Assembly: GCA_902797165.1 (NCBI GenBank)
Contig: CADBRU010000008.1
Coordinates: 81,471-145,470 of the forward strand
Direction of reading: 5' to 3'
Source of the DNA: an uncultured Elusimicrobium sp.
Lineage (GTDB): Bacteria > Elusimicrobiota > Elusimicrobia > Elusimicrobiales > Elusimicrobiaceae
DNA: 64,000 nt
Shown here in pieces: positions 23,819 through 32,292 of this stretch. Both the position numbers and the translations under genes were made by a program. The stretch's first letter is position 1. Each line of letters starts with the position of its first letter. Below the pieces are notes generated by a model. The model made no database searches. It was not told the origin of the DNA and saw only the letters and a program-made list of their open reading frames with translations.

Positions 23819-23848
23819 AAAAAACCCCGGATTTATTCCGGGGTTTTT
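23819..23848. terminator. Bidirectional rho-independent terminator
   Basis: AAAACCCCGG (23821-23830), seven-base loop, CCGGGGTTTTT. A-run and T-run on opposite sides serve ppa (minus) and the tRNA side (plus). Confidence 0.88.
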
Positions 23849-23863
23849 GGTGTGTTAAGACCT

Positions 23864-24424
23864 TTAGAAATTACTGAATTTTACGAATTTATTTTCATAG
23901 GCTTCAAAGGCCTCTTGTAAAATCTTGGCGGCCACATCTTTATCGAAAATCTTTTCGACGACTACGGTTTTATTTTCCAATTTTTTGTAATCTTCAAAGA
24001 AACTCATGATTTCCGATACTAAATGTTCGGGCAGTTCGGTGATATTGCGGTAATGGCTGACATTGGGGTCCCCTTGGGCCACGGCCACAATTTTATCGTC
24101 TGCCTCTCCGTTATCCAACATGCGCATAACGCCGATAATACGCGCCGGCACAATGCACAAAGGCACTACTTCGGCTTGCGATAAAATCAAAATATCCAGC
24201 GGGTCTTTATCGGCCCCATAGGTGCGGGGAATAAATCCGTAATTGGCCGGATAATAGACGGAAGAATACAATACACGGTCCATACGCAAAAGGCCGCTTT
24301 CTTTATCCAGTTCATATTTGGCGCGGGTGCCTTTGGGAATTTCGATAATTCCGTTGACGATATCCGGCAAGGTTTCTTTATTGCCGGGGGAAACGTGATG
24401 CCACGGGTTAAAATTAGTGAACAT
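23864..24424 (-). CDS. ppa: Inorganic pyrophosphatase (family I)
   Basis: Hydrolyses PPi to two phosphates, pulling biosynthetic reactions forward. It has 186 residues. Family I signature at [13 protein letters not shown] (about 69-81) with three metal-binding Asp; earlier EIPKG and [11 protein letters not shown] carry substrate-contacting residues. An AGAGGATTTTT ribosome site precedes ATG 24424. Single gene with its own terminator. Its presence beside a PPi-linked pyruvate phosphate dikinase in the same genome means PPi is also removed hydrolytically. Confidence 0.96.
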   Translation of the reverse strand: MFTNFNPWHHVSPGNKETLPDIVNGIIEIPKGTRAKYELDKESGLLRMDRVLYSSVYYPANYGFIPRTYGADKDPLDILILSQAEVVPLCIVPARIIGVMRMLDNGEADDKIVAVAQGDPNVSHYRNITELPEHLVSEIMSFFEDYKKLENKTVVVEKIFDKDVAAKILQEAFEAYENKFVKFSNF

Positions 24425-24524
24425 AAAAATCCTCTCTTGGTTAATTTACACTATGATTATAGCAATTTCGCATTTGCCGAGATAATGAAATTTAACGCAA
24501 GAGAGGACTTATTTGGATATTCTT

Positions 24525-24995
24525 TTATAGCGTACAACCATCACCGCCACAAACTAATTTGCAGTAGTCTTTACTATCAATATCTCCATTGTCATAACAA
24601 GATATAGTCCCATCATTCTCCAAAAACAAATCATATACATATTCTGTTCTATCATTACCAATAATACGATTAGCATATATGTCACTTATACTCTCAAATC
24701 CATATTGCCAATCTTTTGTATCTATACAATTTGAATCCACACAATTTGTTTGTCGCCACTCACCCGGTAATTCAATAGTTAGATGCTCAAGTAAATTGTT
24801 ACATTCTGTACTATCTTCTCCAAATTCCAAAAAACACAATTGTTTATTTTGATGAATTGCTTTTAACATAATTCTTGCTTCGGCAACGCGGCTTTTTTCT
24901 ACTGCTTTTTCATATTGCGGCAGCGCAATTGCCGACAAAATGCCGATGATTAATACGACTACCAATAGTTCAATTAACGTAAAACCTTTTTTCAT
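24525..24995 (-). CDS. Type IV prepilin (pilin paralogue 3)
   Basis: Prepilin of 156 residues starting MKKGFTLIELL with Gly4/Phe5 cleavage site and Glu9. The hydrophobic helix is the same as in the other copies. The globular domain is closest to paralogue 5 (35919): both share AVEKSRVAEARI after the helix, a KDW segment, a Tyr-Ala-Asp/Asn-Arg-Met/Ile-Ile-Gly stretch, and an end of the form CK(L/M)(L/V)CGxxGCTL. Several cysteines probably form disulfides. Its leader has a GGGG/TTTAT/CCC dyad before the AAGGAG site, reminiscent of the leaders of paralogues 1 and 2. Confidence 0.9.
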   Translation of the reverse strand: MKKGFTLIELLVVVLIIGILSAIALPQYEKAVEKSRVAEARIMLKAIHQNKQLCFLEFGEDSTECNNLLEHLTIELPGEWRQTNCVDSNCIDTKDWQYGFESISDIYANRIIGNDRTEYVYDLFLENDGTISCYDNGDIDSKDYCKLVCGGDGCTL

Positions 24996-25066
24996 CTTTT
25001 TCTCCTTAGGGATAAACCCCTCATAAAACTATACCAAAAAATGATTTGTTAAGTTTAATAAAGTTT

Positions 25067-25681
25067 TTACCGGATAAAATGGGTCGGTTTCCATTCTTCC
25101 GCTTCGGGAGGCGTGACTTTATCTGCGTGAATTTTTTTAAGTAACCAGGCCATATTTCGGCCCAAGGTGCGCATGGTTTGCATGCCTTCTTCGTCCTGTT
25201 TGGCTTCACCGGGGGTACGCCCGTGCACGCTGTTCCAATATTGAGACGATACCACCGGCATATTGTTAATGGTAAAGTATTTATTCAAACGGTCAAAGGT
25301 AGCACTCGCTCCGCCGCGCCGGCAGACCGCTACGGCCGCACCGGGTTTATAGCGCAGTTTGCGCCCGCATGAGTGAAATAAGCGGTCTAATAGGGCACAC
25401 AAAGATCCGTTCGGCCCGGCATAATAGGTGGGGGAGCCGATTACAATTCCGTCAATATTATCCAATTCTGCGGTAATTTGTTTGTACAAATCGTCTTCAA
25501 ACACACAATGGCCGATTTCTTTACATTTTCCGCACGCTATACAACCGCGTACCGCTTGCGCACCGAGTGAAATGATTTGAGTTTTTACGCCCTCTTTTTC
25601 TAAAGCACCGGCTACTTCGCTCAGCGCCAAAAATGTGTTTCCTTGCGTGTGGGGGCTTCCGTTAATTAATAATACTTTCAT
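25067..25681 (-). CDS. Flavodoxin-fold NADPH-dependent FMN reductase/Fe-S flavoprotein
   Basis: Soluble flavoprotein of 204 residues from ATG 25681, preceded by AGGAGACTAT; the longer frame to 25804 overlaps dxs and has no support. FMN phosphate loop NGSPHTQGNT (6-15) and a second flavin loop GSPTYYAGPNGSL. A cysteine cluster CIACGKCKEIGHC (about 46-58) resembles iron-sulfur flavoprotein/NADPH-dependent reductase members. The electron donor and acceptor are unknown. It follows dxs by 8 bases on the same strand; a redox role for isoprenoid synthesis is only a positional guess. Confidence 0.75.
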   Translation of the reverse strand: MKVLLINGSPHTQGNTFLALSEVAGALEKEGVKTQIISLGAQAVRGCIACGKCKEIGHCVFEDDLYKQITAELDNIDGIVIGSPTYYAGPNGSLCALLDRLFHSCGRKLRYKPGAAVAVCRRGGASATFDRLNKYFTINNMPVVSSQYWNSVHGRTPGEAKQDEEGMQTMRTLGRNMAWLLKKIHADKVTPPEAEEWKPTHFIR

Positions 25682-25689
25682 ATAGTCTC

Positions 25690-27432
25690 CTATTTTAAGA
25701 GTTTTTTCACGTCGGCGGTAATGAGTTGCGGGGTTAAGTGATAGCGCGCATATAATTCCTCCAACGGCACGCGGTCGGCAAATACTTTGTCCGCACCATA
25801 GCAAAGCACTTTGACATTGCTGGGGCCGAAATAGCGCGCAATTTTTTCACCGAAACCGCCGTCAATCACTCCGTCTTCCAAAGTAAGTACGATTTGATGA
25901 TCTTTTTTCAGTTCATTAAGTAAGTCACTATCCACACCGGTTAAATAGCGCGGATTGATTAAAGTGGGGGAGATACCCAATGTTTTTTCCATTTCCGCAC
26001 AAACTGCTTCCCCAAGTCCAAAGAAATTACCCGCGGCAATAATAGCCACTTGTTTTCCGTGGCGGACCGCTTCGTATTTATTCAAATCGGAATAATCGGT
26101 TTGTACAGGTTTTTCGGCGTGGCGCATTTCCGTAAACGGTACACGAATTGCCACCGGATGGGCGGTTTGTTTGAGTGACCATTCTAACATAGCAATATAT
26201 TCCTCGGCGTTGGTCGGTGCCAAATAAATCATGTTGGGAATGTTGCAAATCAGCGGAATATCATAAAGCCCGGCGTGGGTTACGTTATCGGGCCCGATGG
26301 CCCCATAGTGAATGAGTAATGTGGCGGGGGAATTATTCAACGCCAAATCTTGCGATAATTGGTCATAGGTGCGTTGAATAAAAGAACTGAGTACATTGAG
26401 TACCGGTTTGGCTCCCGCACGCGCTAAAGCCGATGCATAGGCCACCGCGTGTTCTTCTGCAATGCCTACATCGGTATAATTTTTGCCCAATTTGGCGCGC
26501 ACGTCCGGAGTTAGTCCGTATGCGCCCGGTGTTCCCGGGGAAATAACGCATAAAGTCGGCTCGGTTTGTTGTTTTTTAAGTAGATAATCTACGGTTAAAG
26601 AAATATAAGAGGGAGCATACTCCGTGGGTTTATTATCCAGTGCACCGGGGCCCATATAGTGGAAAAATTCTTTATTTTCTTCGGCCGGTTTGCAACCTTT
26701 TCCTTTTAATGTGTGAATATGTAATACGACGGGGTGCTTACTGTCTTTTACCTTCTTAAAAGCGTCAATTAAGGCGGCTATGTCGTTGCCTTGTTCCAAA
26801 TACATATACTCAAAACCCATGGCTTTGAAAATATTATTTTCCGCTTGTCCGCGGGTTTGGCGCAGCAGTGCTAAATTTTTATAAATACCGCCGTAATTGG
26901 GGGCAATGCTCATTTCATTATCGTTAAGAATTAAAATGTAATTGCTGTCCAGTTCCGCGGCATTGTCTAAGCCTTCCAAAGCCTCACCGCCGCTTAAAGA
27001 GCCGTCTCCCAAAATGGCAACTACATTATATTTTTCACCTTTCAAATCGCGTGCTTTGGCAAGCCCCACGGCCAAACTGGGTGCGGTGGAAGTATGCCCG
27101 ATAAAAAAGGTATCGTGTTTACTCTCTGCGGGATTGGTAAACCCGGAAAATGTGTGGTATTTATCCGGATCGGTAAAAGCGGCTTTGCGTCCGGTCAGCA
27201 TTTTATGCGGGTAGCATTGATGAGAAACGTCAAATACAAATTTATCCGTCGGAGAATTAAACACATAATGCAGCGCAATAGTGGGCTCAATAAAGCCCAA
27301 ATTCGGCCCTAAATGCCCGCCGGTGGTGTTTACGCGTTTAATAATGGCCGCGCGCATTTCTTCGGCAAGGGTTTGCATTTCTTCAATGGATAAATGTTTT
27401 AAATCTTTCGGTTCATTGATTTTTTCTAACAT
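25690..27432 (-). CDS. dxs: 1-Deoxy-D-xylulose-5-phosphate synthase family
   Basis: Thiamine-diphosphate enzyme condensing pyruvate and glyceraldehyde-3-phosphate, first step of the MEP isoprenoid route. It has 580 residues, about 40 shorter than E. coli Dxs. ThDP motif GDGSLSGGEALEG (about 140-152) with NDNEMSI; VSHQCYPHKMLTGR; the pyrimidine-domain glutamate region GIAEEHAVAYASALA. The GHTSTAPSLAVGLAKARDLKG stretch and short central part resemble the compact Dxs-like subgroup of Firmicutes, some of which may have another role. AGGAGACACA precedes the start. Dxs function is likely but should be tested against other MEP genes, which are not in the window. Confidence 0.8.
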   Translation of the reverse strand: MLEKINEPKDLKHLSIEEMQTLAEEMRAAIIKRVNTTGGHLGPNLGFIEPTIALHYVFNSPTDKFVFDVSHQCYPHKMLTGRKAAFTDPDKYHTFSGFTNPAESKHDTFFIGHTSTAPSLAVGLAKARDLKGEKYNVVAILGDGSLSGGEALEGLDNAAELDSNYILILNDNEMSIAPNYGGIYKNLALLRQTRGQAENNIFKAMGFEYMYLEQGNDIAALIDAFKKVKDSKHPVVLHIHTLKGKGCKPAEENKEFFHYMGPGALDNKPTEYAPSYISLTVDYLLKKQQTEPTLCVISPGTPGAYGLTPDVRAKLGKNYTDVGIAEEHAVAYASALARAGAKPVLNVLSSFIQRTYDQLSQDLALNNSPATLLIHYGAIGPDNVTHAGLYDIPLICNIPNMIYLAPTNAEEYIAMLEWSLKQTAHPVAIRVPFTEMRHAEKPVQTDYSDLNKYEAVRHGKQVAIIAAGNFFGLGEAVCAEMEKTLGISPTLINPRYLTGVDSDLLNELKKDHQIVLTLEDGVIDGGFGEKIARYFGPSNVKVLCYGADKVFADRVPLEELYARYHLTPQLITADVKKLLK

Positions 27433-27560
27433 TGTGTCTCCTAGAGGATAAAGATATACATATCATTGGTCATGCGATGGGTAATATCCTTATATAAATT
27501 GTACGATATAGGAGCCGTTTTTTGGTAAAATATTTTCTAATAATTAGAAAGGAGAAATTT

Positions 27561-28031
27561 ATGAAGAAAGGATTTACATTGATTGAACTGCTGGTAGTAG
27601 TCTTAATTATCGGTATTTTGTCTGCTATTGCCTTGCCGCAATATACCAAAGCCGTGGAAAAAGCCCGCGCCAGTGAAGCCATGATTATAATGCGATCTAT
27701 TGCCGATGCTAACAAACGTTATCATATGGCTAATGGAACTTATGCCACTTTGCTTTCCGATTTAGATATTGATGTGCCGGGAAGTGAAGTGGGGGATGAA
27801 TTGCAGCGTAGAGCAACAAAGTATTTTGAATATGGGTGTAAAAGTTATTCTACAGAAAATCAAATTGCGGTTGCGCAACGTTTACCATCAGACACAAATT
27901 ATGCTTTAGCCATCGACTGGGATGGGCTTTGGTGGTGTAAAGGATATAGTGCGGAAGGGGTAAAAAACTGCAAAATGTTAGGCGCTACGAATGCTACGGC
28001 AACTGATGTGTTGTACGAGATAAAACACTAG
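27561..28031 (+). CDS. Type IV prepilin (pilin paralogue 4)
   Basis: The only plus-strand prepilin here, 156 residues from ATG 27561, preceded by AGAAAGGAG. MKKGFTLIELL leader, Phe5, Glu9, helix to ALPQYTKAVEKARASEA. The globular domain has YHMANGTYATLLSDLDIDVPG, a pattern common in PilE/pseudopilin-like proteins, and three cysteines (about residues 98-134). It sits convergent with the acyltransferase gene (9 bases apart) and divergent from dxs, so it seems to be an individually inserted unit. Confidence 0.9.
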   Translation: MKKGFTLIELLVVVLIIGILSAIALPQYTKAVEKARASEAMIIMRSIADANKRYHMANGTYATLLSDLDIDVPGSEVGDELQRRATKYFEYGCKSYSTENQIAVAQRLPSDTNYALAIDWDGLWWCKGYSAEGVKNCKMLGATNATATDVLYEIKH

Positions 28032-28039
28032 AGATTAAT

Positions 28040-28741
28040 TCAGCCCTTTGTATTATCGAAATGCTTTTGGTTAATAAACATTTCAGACGCTTCCGTTACA
28101 CGGTCTAATTCGTGTTTGAGTTCTTCTTTGGCGGCGGCTAAATCGGTTTCAGACGTGATATAAAAGGCTTTACCGTATGTAAGCGCGGTTTTGCCAAAAG
28201 GCAGCGGAATACGCATTTTATCCCACGAATTAACGGTAAATTTATGGCTTAGCGCTGTACCCACCGGAATAATCGGCAGACCTGTTTTAAGTGCTAAATA
28301 TAAAGTACCCGGATGCACCTGATAGATCGGTCCCTTGGGCCCGTCGGGCGTCAGCATGGGGTGATATCCTTCTTTAACCGCGTGCATTAATTCAATTAAA
28401 GCCCTTGCTCCGCCGCGTGTAGAACTTCCGCGTACGGCTTTCATACCAAAGCGCGGCAATACCCGCGCAATATATTCTCCGTCTTTACTTTGGCTGATTA
28501 GCGCGGCTATTTTTTGTCCGCGGTAGGGATATAATAAGAAAAGTTGCTGGTTGTGCCAAATACAGTAAATGTAATTTTTGCCCTGTTTTTCCAGTTCTAA
28601 AAATTCATTTGTTTTAAACCAATAAATCCTTGTAGTCCAGCCTAAAAACACACTGTACACATAGGCAAACCAAGATACCAGTTTGTGCGAAAAGGAAACT
28701 TTGTTTTCCGTCGATTTAGATTTAGTTTTTGCTTTAGTCAT
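28040..28741 (-). CDS. Lysophospholipid acyltransferase family (DUF374)
   Basis: Membrane-associated acyltransferase of 233 residues. I start at ATG 28741, which overlaps the upstream stop (TAATG), rather than at 28774 within that gene. The acyltransferase core has IWHNQQLFLLYPY (His for the HX4D-like motif), ISQSKDGEYIARVL, the RGSSTRGGARAL block, and TPDGPKGP with the conserved DGP. This is the DUF374 pattern, seen in lipid A-related or phospholipid acyltransferases of diderms. Acyl acceptor unknown. Probably cotranscribed with the gene upstream. Confidence 0.82.
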   Translation of the reverse strand: MTKAKTKSKSTENKVSFSHKLVSWFAYVYSVFLGWTTRIYWFKTNEFLELEKQGKNYIYCIWHNQQLFLLYPYRGQKIAALISQSKDGEYIARVLPRFGMKAVRGSSTRGGARALIELMHAVKEGYHPMLTPDGPKGPIYQVHPGTLYLALKTGLPIIPVGTALSHKFTVNSWDKMRIPLPFGKTALTYGKAFYITSETDLAAAKEELKHELDRVTEASEMFINQKHFDNTKG

Positions 28742-29370
28742 TATTTTTTCCCTTTTCGTTTTTTCTTTTGCCACGGAACCGTAAACAGTACGGTGGCTTG
28801 CGGAATAATTTGTCCGTCTTTTATAGATACATCAATTTTATCACAGTGTATTTGCTTCAAAATTTCGGGCAAAATCTTTTGGGCCGTAGTATCGTCTAAG
28901 CGGGGGGAATCTTTGAATAGTTTCGGCTCCGGCGCAAGACCGATTTTAGGCACGTAAATAAATTGCGGATCTAACGCCTCATATTCTTCTTTTTCCGCTT
29001 GTTCTTTGACAAGGTCGAGCACAAAGAGCGTAGCCGTGCGTAAAAATTCAAATAAAACGGTTTGTGCGGCTAATTGTTCCGGTCCTTGCAACGTGTTTGC
29101 GTGATCGGTACAGGCCGCGCCCAAAGTAACCGCGCACGCGCTAAACATACCTTGCGCGGCAATGGTGTGCTCCGGCAAATCCCAAAGTACATTTTCATTA
29201 AGTTCATAGACGGTGCCGGGGTCTAATTTTTGAGAGAGATCAATAATAAAACGTGTCAGCGCAATTTCATCAGTCAGTCCGGCGGCAGACAAATCAAGCC
29301 CTAACCGTTGCACTTTACGCAAGATTTCTTTTTGACGGGTGCTGATTTTGAAGCGTTTTATTTTGCGCAT
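28741..29370 (-). CDS. Unknown soluble protein, 209 aa
   Basis: No family recognised with confidence. Soluble, 209 residues, basic at both ends (KKKRKGKK tail). A central stretch with ACAVTLGAACTDHANTL then a long helix (AQTVLFEFLRTATLFVLDLV) vaguely recalls the activation domain of B12-dependent methionine synthase proteins, where a T-L-G-hydrophobic pattern precedes helices, but I would not assign it. AAAAAGGAAAACAT precedes the start. It is coupled to the DUF374 acyltransferase gene through a TAATG junction and lies downstream of secF with an 85-base gap. Confidence 0.5.
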   Translation of the reverse strand: MRKIKRFKISTRQKEILRKVQRLGLDLSAAGLTDEIALTRFIIDLSQKLDPGTVYELNENVLWDLPEHTIAAQGMFSACAVTLGAACTDHANTLQGPEQLAAQTVLFEFLRTATLFVLDLVKEQAEKEEYEALDPQFIYVPKIGLAPEPKLFKDSPRLDDTTAQKILPEILKQIHCDKIDVSIKDGQIIPQATVLFTVPWQKKKRKGKK

Positions 29371-29455
29371 ATGTTTTCCTTTTTATAAACACTCCGTAAA
29401 GTGCTTGTAAAAAGGCCGGGCACACATAATGCGCACCCGGCTTATTAAGTAAATA

Positions 29456-30484
29456 CTATCTTCTGTTACGGCGGCTCTTGCGGGTTGCTTTATGAGCATG
29501 CGCTTGAGCCGGTTGCTCTGCAGAAGCAGTGGGAGCGGCTACCGGTTTGGCAACGGCTTTTTTCTCTGCTCTGCGGGCCACTTGTTCGGCTTGTGCGGCG
29601 TCGGCACGGTCTCCTTTGCTCCACACATACACGAGCGGGGTTGTTAAAGCAATGGTGGTATAGAAACCACAAATACAACCCACCAGCATCGCAAATGAGA
29701 AGGAGTTCAAGGCTTCTCCGCCGATGAAATACAGCACAAATAACGCACCCACTACCGTTACGGAAGTAATGACCGTACGAGACAAGGTTTCATTAATAGA
29801 TTGATTAATGAGTTGTCCTAAAGTAGCGCGCGGGTTTAAGCGCATATTTTCACGGATACGGTCGAAAATAACAATCGTATCGTTAATAGAGAAACCGGCT
29901 ACCGTTAAGAAAGCCGCCACTACCACGAGGTCAATTTCGCGTTGCGTAATGGCAAAAGCAACGGCCATTACAAACAAGTCGTGGAATAAGGCTACTACGC
30001 CCGAAGTACCCCACAAAATGTTATTGAAGCGGAAAGCCACGTAAATAATGATGAGAACCAAAGACAAGATGATGGCCCATGCGGCACGTTCTGTCATATT
30101 TTGTCCGACGGTAGGTCCGACAAAGTTGGTTTGTTGTACCACATACGGTACGTTTAAGGTATCTAAGGCTTTTTCAATGCGGGCTTGCACTTCGCCTACA
30201 TTGGCTTCGGAACCTTTTTCACGTACGGCATAGGTATTTTCACCGTAACTTTGTAAATCGGAACTTTGACCCGTTTGTACTAAGGCAGAACGGATTTGTG
30301 CCATATCTACTTTTTGTTCGAATTTTACCTGTACCATGGTACCGCCGGTAAAATCAATACCCATATTCAAACCTTTGGTTGCAAATAAGAAAATACCTAA
30401 TGCAAAGATACAGGCCGAAATGGTGAAATACACTTTCCTATACTTAAGGAAATCAATGTGTGTTTTGGGGAAAAATGTCATCAT
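29456..30484 (-). CDS. secF: Protein translocase subunit SecF
   Basis: Inner-membrane RND-like subunit that, with SecD, uses the proton gradient to assist Sec export. It has 342 residues. Helix 1 (about 18-36), then GMDFTGGTMVQVKF (43-56, the D-FTGG motif), a small periplasmic region, and five further helices with SINDTIVIFDRIRENMR (about 201-217), the conserved SecF signature. A 45-residue Ala/Lys/Arg-rich tail follows the last helix. It overlaps secD by ATGA. Confidence 0.96.
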   Translation of the reverse strand: MMTFFPKTHIDFLKYRKVYFTISACIFALGIFLFATKGLNMGIDFTGGTMVQVKFEQKVDMAQIRSALVQTGQSSDLQSYGENTYAVREKGSEANVGEVQARIEKALDTLNVPYVVQQTNFVGPTVGQNMTERAAWAIILSLVLIIIYVAFRFNNILWGTSGVVALFHDLFVMAVAFAITQREIDLVVVAAFLTVAGFSINDTIVIFDRIRENMRLNPRATLGQLINQSINETLSRTVITSVTVVGALFVLYFIGGEALNSFSFAMLVGCICGFYTTIALTTPLVYVWSKGDRADAAQAEQVARRAEKKAVAKPVAAPTASAEQPAQAHAHKATRKSRRNRR

Positions 30485-31896
30485 AAACTGATCTCCTTGG
30501 GATTAGAAGTTAAGACCAGTTCGTAAATCGCACGAGTTACAAACACGGCGGTAAACAAACTGACTGTCAAACCGATAATTAAGGTCACCGCAAACCCTTT
30601 GACCGGACCGGTACCGAATTGCAACAAACAGCAACCTACGATAATGGTCGTAATGTTAGAGTCAAAGATAGCGGACCATGCTTTTTCATAGCCCAGTTGG
30701 ATAATGGTTTGAATGGGTTGGCCCAAGAGTTTTTCTTCGCGCATACGTTCAATGATCAGTACGTTTGCGTCAATGGCCATGGCTAAAGACAGGATGATAC
30801 CTGCGATACCCGGCACAGTTAACGTAGCGGAGAAATAACTCATGATAGCTACCATTAATACTAAGTTTAATACTAAGGCAATATCGGCGATAAAACCGGC
30901 CCATTTGTAGTAAATAATCATAAAGACTAAAATACCCAAGAGTGCATATAAAGAAGCACCTAAACCGGATTTAATGGAGTCTTCACCCAAGGTAGGTCCG
31001 ATGGTTTTCTTTTCGATTACATGCACCGGAGCCGGTAAAGCACCGGCTTTCAAAACAATGGTTAATTGTTTGGCTTCTTCTAAGGTGAAAGTACCGGAAA
31101 TGCGTCCGTCTTTGGTAATGCGGCTTTGTACCACGGGAGCCGATTGAATGGTGTTATCTAATACAATGGCTAATTGTTTACCGAGGTTAGCACCGGTTAA
31201 TTGTCCGAATTTTTTGGCACCTTCCGCGTTGAAGGAGAAAGCAACTTCCGGATAACCGTTGTCACCGTACATGGTCAGGCGCGCATTTTCCAAATCGGCA
31301 CCGGTTACTTTAGCGGTCTTATCCGCCACATAATAACCGCCGTCTTTGGTGCGGAAAATGGTATATCCTTCCGGCAGTAACTGAGCAATTTCGGGTTTTA
31401 ACACACCGTCTTGATCATACGGCTCTTCCATGCTTTCCAATTTTTCAATGGCTTTTTCTGCGCCGGTAGTATCGTTTTTAACGATGTGAAATTCCAGCAT
31501 AGCCGTTTTACCGATTAACGCTTCTGCGGCGGCGGGATTGGCCACACCGGGCAATTGGACTAAAATCCATTTGTCGCCTTGGCGGGTAATTTGCGTTTCA
31601 CCTACGCCGTATTGGTCAATACGGTTGCGGATGATTTCAATGGCACGCGCCATGGCTTCATTAAGCGGCTCTTTGGTGCTTAATTTGGACACGTCAAGTT
31701 CCAGTAGCAAACTGCTGCCGCCGCGCAAGTCTAACCCTAAGTTTAACATGCGGGCCGGACGTTCGCCGAGTGCTTCTAGTTTGACGCGTTCGTCATTGGG
31801 CTTGGAATACCAGCGGTAATTAGGGTAAATCAGCGCCAGAGAACCCAAAAGTACAACGATGATTACGATCCATTTAATGGCCAGTGATTTGGACAT
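30481..31896 (-). CDS. secD: Protein translocase subunit SecD
   Basis: Partner of SecF. It has 471 residues, the short form of the family (E. coli has 615). N-terminal helix (about 9-26), GLDLRGGSSLLLELD (53-67, the D-LRGG motif), RIDQYGV, periplasmic domains P1 and head, and a C-terminal six-helix block with LAMAIDANVLIIERMREE, the SecD RND signature. Order yajC-secD-secF is conserved and the three genes overlap by 1 to 4 bases. Confidence 0.96.
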   Translation of the reverse strand: MSKSLAIKWIVIIVVLLGSLALIYPNYRWYSKPNDERVKLEALGERPARMLNLGLDLRGGSSLLLELDVSKLSTKEPLNEAMARAIEIIRNRIDQYGVGETQITRQGDKWILVQLPGVANPAAAEALIGKTAMLEFHIVKNDTTGAEKAIEKLESMEEPYDQDGVLKPEIAQLLPEGYTIFRTKDGGYYVADKTAKVTGADLENARLTMYGDNGYPEVAFSFNAEGAKKFGQLTGANLGKQLAIVLDNTIQSAPVVQSRITKDGRISGTFTLEEAKQLTIVLKAGALPAPVHVIEKKTIGPTLGEDSIKSGLGASLYALLGILVFMIIYYKWAGFIADIALVLNLVLMVAIMSYFSATLTVPGIAGIILSLAMAIDANVLIIERMREEKLLGQPIQTIIQLGYEKAWSAIFDSNITTIIVGCCLLQFGTGPVKGFAVTLIIGLTVSLFTAVFVTRAIYELVLTSNPKEISL

Positions 31897-32207
31897 TAGT
31901 TGGCTCCTCCTTTTTGATTAGATCCGTTTGAGATGGTATCTAGGATACTTGATTTCAAAACAGTAATTTTTACACCTTCTGCAATTTTTACTTCCAGTGT
32001 GTGATCTTTGAAACCGACTACACTGCCGATAATTCCACCCTGAAGAATAACCTGATCACCTTTTTGCAGAGCGGTAATTTTGGCTTGTCTTTGTTGTTCA
32101 CGTTTTTTTTGTGAGTGTCCGGACATCAGAATGAAAATGAATAATCCGGCGAAGATCAGCATCATAAATAAATTGGCTGCTCCTCCGCCTTGTGCTGCTG
32201 TGTTCAT
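31896..32207 (-). CDS. yajC: Preprotein translocase subunit YajC
   Basis: Small membrane protein associated with SecDF. It has 103 residues: helix about 13-30, then SQKKREQQRQAKITALQKGDQVILQGGIIGSV, with the KGDxVxxxGGIxGxV pattern of YajC, and a beta-rich end. CGGAGGATGT precedes the start. First gene of the yajC-secD-secF operon. The last 15 residues are Asn/Gln/Gly-rich. Confidence 0.93.
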   Translation of the reverse strand: MNTAAQGGGAANLFMMLIFAGLFIFILMSGHSQKKREQQRQAKITALQKGDQVILQGGIIGSVVGFKDHTLEVKIAEGVKITVLKSSILDTISNGSNQKGGAN

Positions 32208-32292
32208 ACATCCTCCGTAAATAAGATATACTGATACTATTTAATTTTAGCATATTTATCGCGCGTAAGGCGGGGGAGTTTGCGGGCAATAC

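Noticed and set aside
25690..27432. Transketolase instead of Dxs
   Set aside because: GHTSTAPS, the VSHQCYPHK segment and the EEHAVAYASALA region follow Dxs, and the length fits Dxs-like proteins.
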